Of a stretch of DNA of 64,000 nucleotides, positions 1-13,070 are shown one piece after another. Where the stretch lies: contig CM052356.1 of NCBI GenBank assembly GCA_028551475.1, positions 10,691,884 through 10,755,883 of the forward strand, written 5' to 3'. The stretch's first letter is position 1, and each line of letters begins with the position of its first letter. The translations under genes were made by a program, and so were the position numbers. The notes under the pieces were generated by a model, which was not told the origin of the DNA, made no database searches, and saw nothing but the letters and a program-made list of their open reading frames with translations. The DNA comes from Casuarina equisetifolia. Its lineage: Eukaryota > Streptophyta > Magnoliopsida > Fagales > Casuarinaceae.

Positions 1-1183
1 TGAAATTGAATCCAAGTAAGAAAAATTAATATGAGAAATATGTTAGAGCATCCGATTTCTTCATAACTACTAGATATGAATTTCTATAGTTTATGCCTAC
101 AAGAATGATAATACCTATGTGAACATTCCTAGTAAACCTATGTTTATGTCTAGGTATAGTAAACCTATTTAGTTCATTAATTCACTATATCTCTATATGT
201 GAATTGAAACAAACCAAATACATTAGGATATGTGAACATTCCTAGTTTACAATAAATTTTTCAATCATCTTATCACCAAAAGCTACGCAAATAACATTGT
301 ATATGTCTATCTATATTTAATTTATGGTTATATATTATAAGAAGCAATTGCATATTATTACTTCTCAGTCTCAAACATGCATACCAAATTATTCAAGTGG
401 TGGCCAATCACTTAAAAGCATTAAGTATAATAATATATAACTCATATAAATAAAATTTCTTGCAAAGTATAAAAACTTATAAAATTCACATCATCATAGT
501 TAGGCTACATTTTCACTCTAACAAAAGGAATTTAGAACATAATAAAATAATTAAGCAAAATAATGGTAGAAATTAAGCAAAACATCTTAAACAAAAAAGC
601 AAGAAAATTATCACCAGACTGTCTTTTCTTTAAGAATTCGTTGTAGAATTCTTACAAATCAAACCAAAATCAAGAATGTTATGAAGTAGAGGGAAGCTTT
701 CACACCTTTATTTCTTTCTTCCTTGATTTTCTCTTTCCTCTTTGATTTTTCTCTCTTTTCCTTGGTTTTGGTAGCAGTACACGTTTTTTTCTTTTTTCTC
801 TCTTCCCTTTCTTTTCTTTCTCTTGTGCAGTGCCTCCTGCTGCCTTTCACAATTCACGTTCCTTTTTGTATCTCCCCCTTAGGTGGTGTGCCCTAGATTC
901 CTTTGTCACAATTCAGGTTCCTTTCCATTCTTCTTTTGACTTTTTTGTCCTTTTCTTCCTTTTTGCTACTTCACACATTACCTTATTTTTATTCTCTTTT
1001 CCTTTTCTTTTATTCTTCACGTGCCTTCTTGTAGCTTTCTTTTCCTTTGATTATCGTGCTCTTTTTGCTACATAAATAACACAACTTTAAATAAATATAT
1101 GAAAACTTAAATATTATCTTGCAAAACTTGTATTATTTATATCTTAAAATAGTCAAAATAACTCTATAAAAATAGAGTTATCA
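1..1183 (+). mobile_element. Truncated copy of the 1.25-kb LTR family (copy 1)
   Basis: This stretch matches, over almost its whole length, the solo LTR at 33278-34523 and, in inverse orientation, 11818-13070. All three share a block around the words ATGTTAGAG and CTAGGTATAG, a pyrimidine-rich central part (here about 700-1030), and an end made of a short hairpin followed by TTATCA. The right end is at 1183. The left end is cut by the window, so roughly the first 150 bp are missing and no target-site duplication can be tested. Small ORFs on both strands between 659 and 1075 come from the pyrimidine-rich tract and are not genes. Whether this copy is solo or the end of a complete element cannot be seen. 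Confidence 0.75.
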
Positions 1184-1399
1184 TATATTTATGCTAACTT
1201 AAATAGACTTCTTGTGGAGAGTGTGCAATCTAGATGCCAACAAAGAATTATAACTAACCAAGGTCCTTTATAAAGAAAGTAGCATTGAGATACAATATGA
1301 GGTTAAAGATAACTACCTAACTATTTTCTACAATTAAATTATCATCAACAAAAATAAATAATGTCACAAAAGAACTACCCTAAGTCTTAGTGAATAATG

Positions 1400-4300
1400 A
1401 ATAGTCATGATGAGATTGGTGAAAATTGTGTCCAATTAAGGCTCTAGTAAATTTCACATTTTACCGGTGAGATTTTTGCTTCAAGCTATAAAAGAAGGTT
1501 TGCAATTGACACACTATATGCACCCCATAAGAATTAAATCCCAAAGACTCCCTTTAAGGATGAAAACCAAGAGGGAACTCCATATAGATCTCCTTTGATA
1601 AATTTCCATGTAGGGAAGCATTCAAGACATCTATATAATATAAGGATTAATCATGGATTGTAGCAATAGTGATAATGAGGTGAATAGTGACATGTTTCAC
1701 CGTAGAAGAGAAAGTGTCTTGGTAATTAATCCCTTTACACTAACTATAACCATTGGCCACCAATCAGGCCTTATAGCAATCTAGAGAACCACTATCATGA
1801 GACTTGACCTTGTAAACCCACTTGCATCGAATGAAATGATGATCAAGGGGTAAAGGTTCCATGTTCCATGTGTGATTAGTCTTAAGAGCATTAATCTCAT
1901 TATCCATGGTAGTCACTTAATTAGGATCACTAGTAGTTTCTTGAAAAGTGAAAGGTTCTAGTATAGTTAAGATGGAAGTAACAAAGTAGTGGTAGTGAAG
2001 GTGACACTTGTTAAGAGAAACATAGTTGGATGTGAGATAAAATAAGGAACATGAAGTGTTCATAAGGGATGGGCAAAAGCAATGAGAGCTCCATATAGGA
2101 GTTCATGTGGTATGACTAGATCGACATAAAGAAAGATTAAGGTTAGTGTCACATAATGAGTCAAATGGTGTAAGAGTTGCTTATGATGGGATGGAAGGTT
2201 GAAGCAATAACAATTTTGGGTTGGGAGAATTAAAAACATTGATTAGTGAGGAAAGGGAAGCATATGTATCATCAAATTATAGATTTAAGGTTGACAAGGC
2301 AGCAGGGTTATACAAAAGAGATGAAAAGGTCTATGGAGAAAAAAGGAAAAATTTTCTTTAAAAATGATATCATGATTGACAATCCTTTTTTAAAAAAGGG
2401 GTCATAAAGATGATATCTTTTCTAAGAAGGGGGATAACCATGAAAGTACATGGAATTGACCCAAGATTGAATTTTTCATAGGCACTTGAGGGGTGGCATA
2501 ACAACATCCAAAGACATGTAAATGATCAATGATGGGAGTTTGCCAAATAATTTTTCAAATGGATTAGCTCCATGAAAAGAAGAAGAAGACAAGTGATTAA
2601 TGAGATAAAGTGGTAGTAAAAAAATGTTTGTCTTAAAAATGAGAAAGAACATGAGCTTGAAAGATTAAGGCTTGTGGCACATTGAACAAATGTGCTTGCA
2701 TTCAATAACTTCATTTTTTGAAGAATGTGAATCCAAAAAGTCTTATGAACTATCACTATCATAGATAGAAAGGAATGGCATTTCAAGGAAAACAAATTAT
2801 TTCCATTGTTAAAGTGTATGTGCTTCATAGTGGCTCCAAACTAAGTGGTAACCATAGAAGTAAACTACTAGATTTTAGGGAAAAAAAACTTCACTTTTGA
2901 AATGAAAAGGAAAGGTCTAAGTTGCCCTTGAAAAGTCCTTAACAACGATTAAAAAATAGTATGCACCATTATGTGAAGGTGTTTAATAAGGACTCTAAAC
3001 ATTCATGTGAACCAAGTCAAAAAAGGATTTGATGATAGTTTGGCTTATAGGAAAATCAATGTGTTTTTGTTTAAATTGGTTCTAAAAACAAAAGAGAAAA
3101 AGAAAAAAAGTTTGGATAAGAGATTGATCATCCTAATGCCAATAAGATTTTATAGAGGAATGCTTGAGGCATTGTTGCTAAATTTCATAACATTATAAAT
3201 AAAAATGAAATTACAAAACAAAGGTTATTTTATAATACAAAAATATCACATAGAAAATAAATAACTAGAAAAAATAGAATGAAAATTTGCTCAAATTAAA
3301 AAGTAAAGAAAATAAAGTCTTCAATTAGCCTTGCCTAGTTCAATTAGCCCTCCAATCATATGGTCTTGAAATATACAAAAATTGTCAAAAACAAAAAGAG
3401 TTACACAATTATTGTCACGAGTTAGTTTTTGAAGTGACAATAAATTGTGTCTAAAATGATACGCATATAAAACATTAGTGATGCTCAAAGTAGGGTAAGG
3501 TGTATAATGGCCTACATGGGTGACAAGACTATGAGATTGATCAGGCAAAGTGATAAAAATTGGGGATACACATGGATAATAAAAAACAAGTAATGATAAA
3601 TCACAAATAATATGATCACTTGCCTAGAATCTATGATTTATAAAGATGAAGTGGGCTTGATAGGTGAACGAGTACCTATGAAATTGGCAATAGGATATGA
3701 AATAGCCATTTGGTAATGACGTTGACAAGCTTTTGTTGAGTTTTCACCTAGAGCTCCTACCAAGAGTGGGAGGTAGGTAGCCTAAAGTACTTACACTAGG
3801 AGACAGAGGTAGATGGGGGTTACCATAAAAGTAAGGCCCATTATAGGGATCCATAAGGGGAGAATGCTATGGGCCATACCCAAGGGGATTCTTGGGCCCA
3901 AAGGCATGAGTGGCTTGTTGTTACGTTATAGAATTATGGGCTAAAGGCCCATTCTTCTTTCTTAGGCCTTTTTTTTTGTTTGGGTTTCCAACCCAATGAA
4001 TAACCTATGACGAGAAAACAAGCTTCTCACATGTGGCTTGACTTTTTGCAATGGCTATAAAATAACCTTTGCCTAGATGTGCCATAGACAACGAGCTAAG
4101 AACCAAGCTTGCCTAGCCCAACATGTGGGCTAAACATGCTTGGCCCACTGTGCAAGTTGAGCCTTCCTAGCCCAATGTGTGAGCTAAGCCATCTTAGCCC
4201 AAAGTGCAAGTTAAACCCACCTAGACCAATGTGTAGGCTTGGGTCATGTGGCTAGCTTGAGTGGGTTATCCTCGACCCATGAGAGGAAAAGGCCACCTAA

Positions 4301-4700
4301 AAGGCTTAAAAAGCTTGTGTCTCATCAGCAATGGGATGGCGAGTGTCAACTGCCAATTGTTGATTCAAATCTTGCTTGGCTAATGCATAAGTTTGCTTTA
4401 AGGAAGGAAGTTCATTGTAAGACAACACAGTGGTGCATAAATGGCTGAAATAATGCAACAACCTAAGCAAAAAGTACATGGCTTGGTCTTTTTGTTATGT
4501 GATTAGATTTGTTGTAGTTAAGCAAATTAAGGCTTATTGTGAAGAAAGCTCACCCTAAAGATCCTTTAAACACACGAAAAAAGTAGTCAAGTCACTGTTA
4601 GGAAGGGCAATGATAATTAGGAAATTGAGAAAAATGGGAAAAATTTTGCGAAAAAAAAGGGAAAAAAAAATTTGCATTATTGAACTCGCAATTGAAGGCT
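1400..4700 (-). pseudogene. Decayed minus-strand Ty1/copia gag-pol remnant
   Basis: Read on the minus strand, about 2300-1430 gives broken reverse-transcriptase text. Recognisable pieces are a KWVYK-like start near 1820, a YKA.LVA.GY-like block, and further on a FLHG-like block near 1620. The segment 3548-3321 reads like the pre-integrase region that follows copia proteases, with pieces such as SHSLVTHVGHY and NLLSLQKLTRDNNCVT. The order protease-side, integrase, RT running down the coordinates fits one minus-strand element. Many stops and frameshifts make it non-functional. No paired LTRs with a target-site duplication were found, so the limits are approximate. The gap 1184-1400 shows nothing recognisable. 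Confidence 0.6.
4105..4245. repeat. Degenerate minisatellite, about 27-bp unit
   Basis: About five imperfect units follow one another, each built around a TAGCCCAA.GTG core followed by GGCTAA or AAGTT and ending in GCC. Alternate units resemble each other more than neighbours do, giving a higher-order period near 54 bp. It lies in the gag-side part of the decayed minus-strand copia. Similar GCCCA/GGGC words occur just upstream (about 3830-3960). No coding role is visible. Confidence 0.55.
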
Positions 4701-4749
4701 TGAAAAAAATATTTGTGGAAGCAAAGGTCTTAAGGAAAGAAAGGCTTGG

Positions 4750-5404
4750 TACAATGTAAGAAAACTAAATAATGAGATAAGCCTACAAGTGAGTGAATGA
4801 ATTCTATATTTTATTGTATTGTTTATGTATAACATTCTGTCCACATTTATAGATTGCTAAACCTAATCTATGTATGGAAATATGTCAATTATGATAAATA
4901 CAAGGAATGGAAGAGATCTCTACCTAATACCTATATAATTACATAAATAAAATAAGTTTATGTAATAAATAGGTTAAATGTACCTAGTTGGTGCTAAGAG
5001 AACCCTTTTTTTCATGCACATGACAACACAATGTTGATGAAGGAGCTTTAAGGAAGCTTTTCCATAGTTTTCAATTAGCAATTCGATCAACTCACTTAGT
5101 ATTTCAGTCGTTCAATTAAACTGAAAATATTTTCTACAATATATGGACTAAAGTGTACCATGCCTTCACATACATCTAGGCACTTCACTTCACACACATG
5201 ACTTTCATTTCACCCTTCCTTTCATTTTGTCATACGTCCAAGAGCATGTGAGTCCTAGAGGCTTATGCCTAAGTCCCATTACAATGCAAAGACATGTGTA
5301 TTATAATAGAGTTCAAAAAGATTTTCTTTTAATCATAAAAAACATTCCAAATATTATATCATCAAAAAAGTATTAATCTAAATAATCCAACAATCTTTCC
5401 TTTT
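4750..5404 (-). mobile_element. Probable copia 3' LTR with polypurine tract, minus strand
   Basis: On the minus strand a purine-rich run AAAAAGGAAAGAT (5404-5392) is followed directly by TGTTGGATTATTTAG starting at 5391. That is the usual join between a copia polypurine tract and its 3' LTR. The LTR then runs towards lower coordinates. Its far end could not be placed with certainty and 4750 is a guess. The body would lie to the right, at 5405-7422. Confidence 0.4.
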
Positions 5405-7422
5405 TAATGATGACACAAACAAATTCATGAAAACATATAATTTTGTGAGAAGCTTAAAAGTTTAAGTAGTCTTCCAATTATGGAATGCTCCCACTTTTCC
5501 ATCATTAACATGGGAAAAGTTATTAAATTCCCTTCTTTGGTGGTCATAATAGTTCTCCCTTAAGATCATAATTCTTAGATTTCTCCCCTCTTTTAGTATA
5601 AATTCATTTAGGGAAATAAATAGAGAGACATCAAGCATAGGGGATAAAATACAATAATAGATATTCAAACATGTTGAAGCATTTCTGATGCAGCAACCAA
5701 TAGTGAAAAAAATATGGTCTAACTCCCCCTCACATAATGCACAAATAATTCTACCAATAGATTATAGGATTTACACATATGGTAGGAAAAAAGATATCAA
5801 TATATAATCAAGCAACCAGTCAGTGACATGTAATAAAAGAAAGTGCAATATATATAATGTATACCCATATATGTACATGAATATATGACATTCAAAGCAT
5901 GAAATTCAATCCACAGATATGTTAGATCTATAGGAACACATAACATTTATTATTATGTGGTTATGTTAAAGACCATAACATATTTTGTGCAGAGATGATA
6001 ATTAGAATATAAACTATGCACAAAAGATGTACTCCCTTTAAAATAAGGTGGTAAATAACATAAGGTCATGAAGGATTCTTTTCTAGGACAAAGAATAAAT
6101 ATATTGAATGTATAAGGATAGTATCTGGTTGATGCTAAGAGAGGAACCAAAAAGATAGTACCTTATGTACCATTTAAGCACTTGGTTGTCTCTTTTTCAA
6201 GTGAATTGAAACTCTTCTTAAATCAATATAAAGCAATAACAATCACACATAGAAAAGAATAATATGTGTAATGGTCTGATAATCAGTTTTAGTTAGCATA
6301 ATGGGATTGAACCTAATGCATGTTTAAGAAAACAAGATTGAAAGTATAAAGTTATGTAATGTTGTCAACATGTGATTTAAATGTGCAACATAAAGAATGA
6401 TTTGATAATGAGCACATGAGTGATGTCACAATTATTAGGCCTACTTCCCATTAATTATAGCCATAGGAAACATATATAAAGTATAAGATTAAGGGATTTT
6501 TTAATTGCAACTGGGCTCTTTCTTAAAGGAAGCTATAGATACCTTAAGTGCAAAAAAATGGTCTTTTTACAAATATGGTGAAGGGTACTAGGGCAAAGGG
6601 GTAGGGGTTATGTATTAGGAACAAATTGTGGATGTGCTCTTGATATTTTGCTACCACGTGGCCCAATTTATGACAAAGTTGATAAAATAGGCCTTCATGC
6701 TTGAGGTTATGGTCCTTCCACCACTCCTTTGTGATTGTTTGGTGTAGTTGGGAAAGGATTAAAAAAAGGCTCACCTAAGAAGAAAAAAGGCAAGTAGTAT
6801 AGGTTAGGGAAAGGTAAATCTAACTAAACCAAAATGGCTAGGTGTAGGTGCATACGATGGTGATTTGACTAAGGTAGGCAATAAACATCACAAGGGAGGT
6901 AAGGTAACCTCAAATGCCAAATCAAATTGCATCTTAGGCAAATGGTTGGGTTTGGGTGTGGACATAGGTGTTAATGGCAAGGGTGGAGAAAACATTAAAG
7001 AAACCTTAGAAAATATAGGTGTCATATTCAATGTTTAAGATAGGTTCACCTATTGCCTCAAGTTAGTCATAAAGGACTCCATGTCATGCCCATTCAATGC
7101 TAAGACCATGCTTATCTCCTAAGGTTTCAACAAGGACCTGTTAAGGTTGTTGTTAAGGTTAAGGTGTGACCTTTAACCTTGTTCGAGGTTGAGTATTGTG
7201 CAAGGAATCTAGAGATATGCAACCAAGTGACTGGCATGGAAGTCATACCAAGGAAGTAACTCATGCTTTACATGGTACAACCTAGGTAGAGAAAGTGTTC
7301 AACACATAGTCGTAACCCTTACCATATGTATGTGCATGGAAGAAACTAGTTGTGAGCCCACCCATGCACCCTTTGGCATGAATGACACCATCATAACTTA
7401 TAGGCACACAACAAGTAACTAT
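5405..7422 (-). pseudogene. Badly decayed retrotransposon body
   Basis: This AT-rich stretch has no long reading frame. On the minus strand 6774-6544 contains a piece reading like a gag zinc knuckle (CHKLGHVVAKY). The orientation agrees with the LTR-like end at 5391. The rest (about 5405-6480 and 6800-7422) holds nothing I can name. It directly abuts the 5' LTR of copia element A at 7423. The assignment to a retrotransposon is inference from one short motif and context. Confidence 0.3.
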
Positions 7423-8102
7423 TGTTAGGCTAGTCTAGTGCATACTTAGGCCTTATGTTAGGTCCTTCTTAAGGTGGTGTTGCCTTAATATTGATTAGAA
7501 GAGATTTTTTTAGGGTAGCCATAAAAAAGAAAAGATAAAGAGAGAAAAAAAAAAGGAAAGCAAAATTTCATGGGAATTAGAAGTCCTATGCACTAACTCA
7601 TCAAACACTTGATTAAGGACGATTTGTGATTCAATTAAGTTAATTTTTACTTAATACATTTAGGATTAGTTGTTGTTTATTTTGAACAATTGGACCATCA
7701 TTAGGAGCTCTTTACATCAACATATCTTGGTAAACAATTCTAGTGATTTTCCTTTAACTTTTCTTGATTAAGTACATATTTTCAACTTGTTCTTCATAAT
7801 CAATTACTGATTCCATTGTTATTAGATTGGTGAATTTTATGTTATTGATGTTGTTAAGGACTTGATTGGATTGCAAATTTAAATATTTATATAATGAAGA
7901 TTTAGGTGGACTCTATGATTAGTCCCATGGATATTATCCTTTACATTGGGAAAGTTTTTCACATAAAAAATTCTCTTGTGTTGATTGTGTAGATTGTGGT
8001 GTTTGCATATTTTACTTGTAATTCAAAGTACATTATTTATGTTTCAATATTCCCTCACAAGTTTAATCAAAATGGGAAAGTTTAGTTATTTTCTTTCTAA
8101 CA
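7423..8102 (+). repeat. 5' LTR of copia element A
   Basis: It starts TGTTAGGC and ends CTAACA, and aligns along its length with the LTRs of element B and with 14452-15099. It is followed by a spacer and the Met-initiator tRNA-type primer-binding site at 8106. Confidence 0.85.
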
Positions 8103-9005
8103 CAATGGTATCAAAAGCATAGGTTGTGATTGTTTTATTTTTGGATTTGATTGAACAATGGAACTCAACACTAATAAGATGATTAATTTAAATGAAAGAA
8201 ATTATCATGTTTGAACAGGTAAGATGGAAGATTTTTTTTTTTTTTTATGTAAAGTGTTGGTACTTACTAGTATTTAATGAAGTAAGACTAGACAACATGA
8301 GTGAAGCTAATTGAACTCTTAAACATAAGGTTGCGTGCAAATACATTCAAAAATTTTTAGGTGAGAATGTATTAAATCACATCAATAAAGAAACATATGC
8401 TTGGGCCTTATGGAACAAGCTTGAATCATTATAGGCATGAAAGATAGGCAACAATGATATGTATTTGATAAAATAATTTATAAGCTTGAAATACAAAGAT
8501 GGGCAACCTATATCTAATCACTTGAATGAGTTTTAGGGAGTGATAGATTAACTCTTAGGCATGAATATTAAATTTGAAGATGAAGTATAAGGACTTTGGT
8601 TACTTAATATTTTATCAGGCTCTTGATAAACATTTTGTATATCATTGAGTAACTTTGCTCCCAATAGTATTGCCACTATGAATTTTACTAAGAATGGTAT
8701 TTTGAATGAAGAGATGAGAAAAAAGAGTTAAGGTTCTTTTTCTTCTTTTGAATCTTTAATTGTTGAAAGCAAGGAGAGAAGTCAAAATAGAGGTTTAAGA
8801 GTCAACAATAAAAGTAAAAACAAGTTAAGATCATGAAATAAAAATGTAAAGTGCTATCAATGTGGCAAAATTGGTGATATCAACAAAAATTACTTCAAAT
8901 TGAAAAATGAAAAGAAAAATGGTAAAGGTGGATATGAGAAGAAAAAAATTAATGAAAACAATAAGAAAAAAGATAACAATGATAATGATTGAGTCTTTGT
9001 AGCCA

Positions 9006-9022
9006 CTAATGAACTTATTATT
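9006..9022 (+). repeat. Left 17-bp target-site duplication of the LINE
   Basis: CTAATGAACTTATTATT occurs here and again, identically, at 9989-10005. In element B the corresponding place holds only one copy of this sequence (near 17508), so the duplication arose at insertion. A 17-bp TSD is typical of non-LTR retrotransposition and unlike the 5 bp of copia. Confidence 0.9.
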
Positions 9023-9988
9023 TTTTAGATAGAAATGTAAGTTTGTATTAATAAAAAGTACACTATACATACCCTAACATTATAAAAATTATGAAAACTT
9101 CAAAAAATGGAGGTTGGAAGTTTCTAAATCTTACTTAAAATGACATTTTCCTATGAGAATTTTATATTTTGAAACAAATAAGCTTTTCTTTGGATGTTTT
9201 TCCTTACTTTAGCCAACAAGATTAGAATGTCAACAGTTCTATTGTGAAATCTTCTTTTATTTTGTTTTACCTATAAACAATAAATGCAAGCTAAAAAAGA
9301 TATCTTAAGAAACTTTGTAGCTAAATCTTTTTCTTTAGTTGCTTTGATCATCCAATGCAATTCATTATTCCATCCTCCAATATAGTGTCAAATTTCATTT
9401 TAAGCAACGATAATCTTCCAAATCATCATTATCCATGGACATTTAAAAAAAAGTCATGTTTTTCACCTAGGACTAACAAAAATCACAATATAAATTAACT
9501 GAAAGAAGCCATCATACCATTCTTTCTACTGTAAAAGTCAATTTTAACAAACTTAGCCAACCAATGAAATTATGTTTGCAAATGCCACCAATCCAAATTA
9601 GATCATACTAATATACTTTTTCATTAACTAGTTGAAGATCCTAATTAATTTCTTTGCAACAATAGGTAAACCTATAAAGAACCGAGGTAAGTGTGGGCCT
9701 TAGTTTAAGAAGACATTTTCAACTCTGTGCAATTGAACCTTTGATATCAAGTTGCATTACTAAAGTTCTTTTACATTTTGTATTATGGATCCACTTACTC
9801 CATGATAAAACATCTGGAAGATTGGTGAGATTATAAAGCATACATCCGAAAAAAACTTTATTCCAAAGTTTAAGATTCAATAAACACAATTCCCCTTCCT
9901 TCTTTAGAGAGCAAACTATTTGCCAAACAACTTTATGAGTGTGTGATGTATCTGTTCTACCTGCCCATAGAAAGTTCTTGATCTTGGC
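9023..9988 (-). mobile_element. 5'-truncated LINE insertion inside copia element A
   Basis: This 966-bp segment has no counterpart in element B and is bounded by perfect 17-bp target-site duplications. On the minus strand its first part (9988-9700) reads like the end of a plant LINE reverse transcriptase (fragments FLWAGRTDTSHTHKVVW and KLWNKVFFGCMLYNL). The next part resembles the zinc-binding RVT-associated domain (HDFFFKCPW and IYCLW-like pieces). A short T run at 9023-9026 on the plus strand would be the remains of the poly(A) tail. Only the 3' end of the LINE is present, as expected from incomplete target-primed reverse transcription. Its reading frames are broken. Confidence 0.85.
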
Positions 9989-11745
9989 CTAATGAACTTA
10001 TTATTGAGTGCTAAGGTAATAATGTAAACTTTGCATACAATGAAACAAGTTGGGTAATTAATAATGGTGTTTTTTTTCATATCACCTCTAAGAGAAAGTT
10101 TTTTACTTCTTATACTCTGAGAAACTTTGGCACATTGAAAGCAATGATTGCTTAACTAAAGTTGTTGGTATAAGAGATGTGTACTTAGAGACTCATAATG
10201 GATCAAGGTTGTTTCTTAAAGATGTTAGACTTGTACCAAAAATTCACTTGAATTTGATTTCTATCGTGGAGCTTAATGATGGAAGTTTTTGAAATACCTT
10301 TTAGTAAGATCTCATTAGTTATGACTAAAGGTAAGAAAAGTCGTTTCTTGTATGCTAAGATCTTCAAGAATATTTATAATGTAGTGGAAGATAGGAATAC
10401 AAGTGTGTGGCATAAACAGTTAAGTTGTATGAGTGAAAAATGCATGAATGTGTTGGCAAAGAAAAACTTACTATTTGGAGTTAAGAATGTAAAACTTGAG
10501 AAGTGCGCATATTGTCTAATTAGAAAAAAAAATTATTTTATAGTCACCTTCTTTCAAGAAAATAAGATTTCTTAAAATTAGTACACTTAGATGTTTATGG
10601 TCTAGTTACCCTAGGGACACTTAGTGGAGCAATCCACTTTGCCACCTTTATTGGTGAGTATTCAAGCGAGCTTTGGGTTTATACCTTAAAGTCAAAAGAC
10701 TAAGTGTTTGATGTATTCAAGCAATTTCAAGTTTTAATAAATAGGCAAACTAAAAAGAAGTTGAAATACATTCAATTAGGTAATGATGGTGTGTATGTAA
10801 GACCATTTGATAAGTATTGTAAATAACATGGTAATCAACATCAAAAGACACCTTTAAAAACACCTCTATTGAATGATATAGTAGAAAAAATGAACAAGAT
10901 GTTGATTGAGAGAGTTAGATGCATGATTTTAGATGCTAACTTGGCAAAAGATATTTTAGGGTAAGGCATTGCATATAACAATTCATGTTATCAATTTATC
11001 TCTAACTATTGCTTTAAATGGTGATGAGATAGAATTTAGTTTGACAATGATATTTTTATAATTATCTAAAGGTGTTTGGTTGCAAATCATTTGTTCATAT
11101 TTCAAAAAATGAGAGGTCTAAGTTAGATATCAAGACACAAAAATCTATATTTCTTAGCCATGGTTTTGATAAGTTTTACTACAAGTTTTATGATCTAGTT
11201 ATGAAAAAAATTATGAAAAGCTATGATGTTATATTTTTTAAGAATTAAAGTATAACAAATATTAGCTAGAAAGAGATGTTACAAGACTATAAGATTGATA
11301 TCGATATTGATTTAATTCCTTCAAATGATATTCAAAGATAATCATCATAATGGTTAAATGTGAAAGTGAATATGATATTCAAGATCAAATTTAGGTTCAA
11401 ATTTAGAATGACCAACAAGGTGTAGGTAATAATGACATTCAAACAATGTTTAGTAGGATTCACTTATAGTTTTACCATTGAAAAGGTCTATAAAAGATCA
11501 CAATCCATTCTCTAGATTCTTTATTGAGGAGTATGTATTGTTAACTAATGCGAGTGAGCTTAAGAGCTTTAAAGAAGTAACAAAGGATGTGAACAAGAAA
11601 AAATTGGGTAATGCAATGCAAGATGAGTTGAAATCTTTGCATGATAATCAAACATTTAAGTTTGTGACATTGCCTAAGGGTGAGATAACTTTGAAGAATC
11701 ATTGGATTTATAAATTAAAGCATGACTAAAATTGTTCATAACCTC

Positions 11746-11817
11746 AATACAAAGCTAGACTAATTGTTAAAGGTTTCAGTAAAAAAAATACAAAGCTAGA
11801 TTAGTTGTTAAGGGTTT
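11746..11817 (+). repeat. 41-bp tandem duplication in the RT remnant
   Basis: The segment starting AATACAAAGCTAGA at 11746 is repeated from 11787, with a period of 41 bp. Element B has a single copy. The second copy is cut after 31 bp by the solo LTR starting at 11818, and it resumes at about 13076 (CAGTAAAATAAA). The duplication is therefore older than the solo LTR insertion. Confidence 0.75.
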
Positions 11818-13070
11818 TGATAACTCTATTTTTAAAGAGTTATTTTACCTAATTTAAGTAATAAATAATACAATGCTTGTGAGAAAATCTTTGAATTCCC
11901 TTTCATTTACTTAAATTTGTCTTGTTTATGTAGCATAAGGAGGCATGGAGAAAAAGGATGAATATAGAGAACATGATGCTTATTGTGTGGCAAAATAAGG
12001 TCATATTAAGACCAAGAGAGTCAAGATGAGCTTGGGCTTTGGATGATTGTTATTAGATTTTTCATTGTTGTTGGCTTTTCTAAATAATTAGAAAAGCTAG
12101 TCATGTTAGGAGTTCAAAGCCTAATTAATATAAGAGTTCAAAACTCAATTATTTTGGGTCTCCAAAACTCACTTTTACTAGGATAAGAGATAGGTTTAAA
12201 CCTAAACTTTATTTAAGAGAAGAGAAGAGGTAAAAGAATGGGGAGGAGGAAATTTAGCACAACTCAAGAGATAGGCTAAGAATTTAAGGTTTTCTTGAAG
12301 AAAAGACAAAAAGGGTAATTGACTTTTTTTTTCTTGGATTCAAGATGCCTTATTTAATTCCTATTGTAGTTCTTCCTCATTATTTCATTATGTTTTAGTT
12401 TACTTTTGTTAGAACTATAGTGTAACCTAATTATGATGGTATGAATCTTATAATTGTTATATTTTGTAAGATATTTTATTTATATAAAGTTAGATGTTAT
12501 TGTGTTTAATGTTTTTAAGTTATTAGCTACCACTTAAATGATCTGATTTACATATTTGAGACCGACATGAGATAATATACAATTGCTTTTTATAATGTGT
12601 AACCATAAATTAAATATGGATAGATATATATCATATTGCTTATATGACTTTTGTTGTAAACTAAGAATGTTCATAAGTCCTAATGCATTTAGTTTGTTTT
12701 TATTTACATATAAAGATATAATAAATTAATAAACTAAGTAGGTTTGCTATACCTAAACATAGGATAGTAAATAAATTAAAAGTTCCACCATCACATGAGT
12801 ATTATTATTCTTGCAAACATAAATAATCAAAATTCATATCTAGTAGTTATGGTGAAATCAGATGCTCTAACATATTTTTTTGTATTAAGTTCTTTAAATT
12901 TAGTTAGTTAATCTATTTTCTATCATTTGGCCTTGCTAGATAAATTCAAAGAGTTATTTCCCATTAGTAATAGTTGGTTTAGTAATCACTAATTTCTGTA
13001 GGATAATATCTTTCTCATCATTATATTACTTATTCAACATGTTCACTTGCATTTAGGATTTCAATGAATA
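11818..13070 (-). mobile_element. Solo LTR of the 1.25-kb family (copy 2), inserted in element A
   Basis: This is the reverse-complement of the LTR at 33278-34523, from TGATAACTC at 11818 to about 13070. It separates RT sequence that is continuous in element B. The length (about 1253 bp) agrees with copy 3 (1246 bp). Flanking 5-mers are GGTTT and CATTT, consistent with a mutated target-site duplication. There is no internal retrotransposon body, so it is probably a solo LTR left by recombination between two LTRs. Confidence 0.8.

Noticed and set aside
659..1075. Small ORFs on both strands near the left edge
   Set aside because: They arise from a pyrimidine-rich tract inside an LTR repeated elsewhere in the window.
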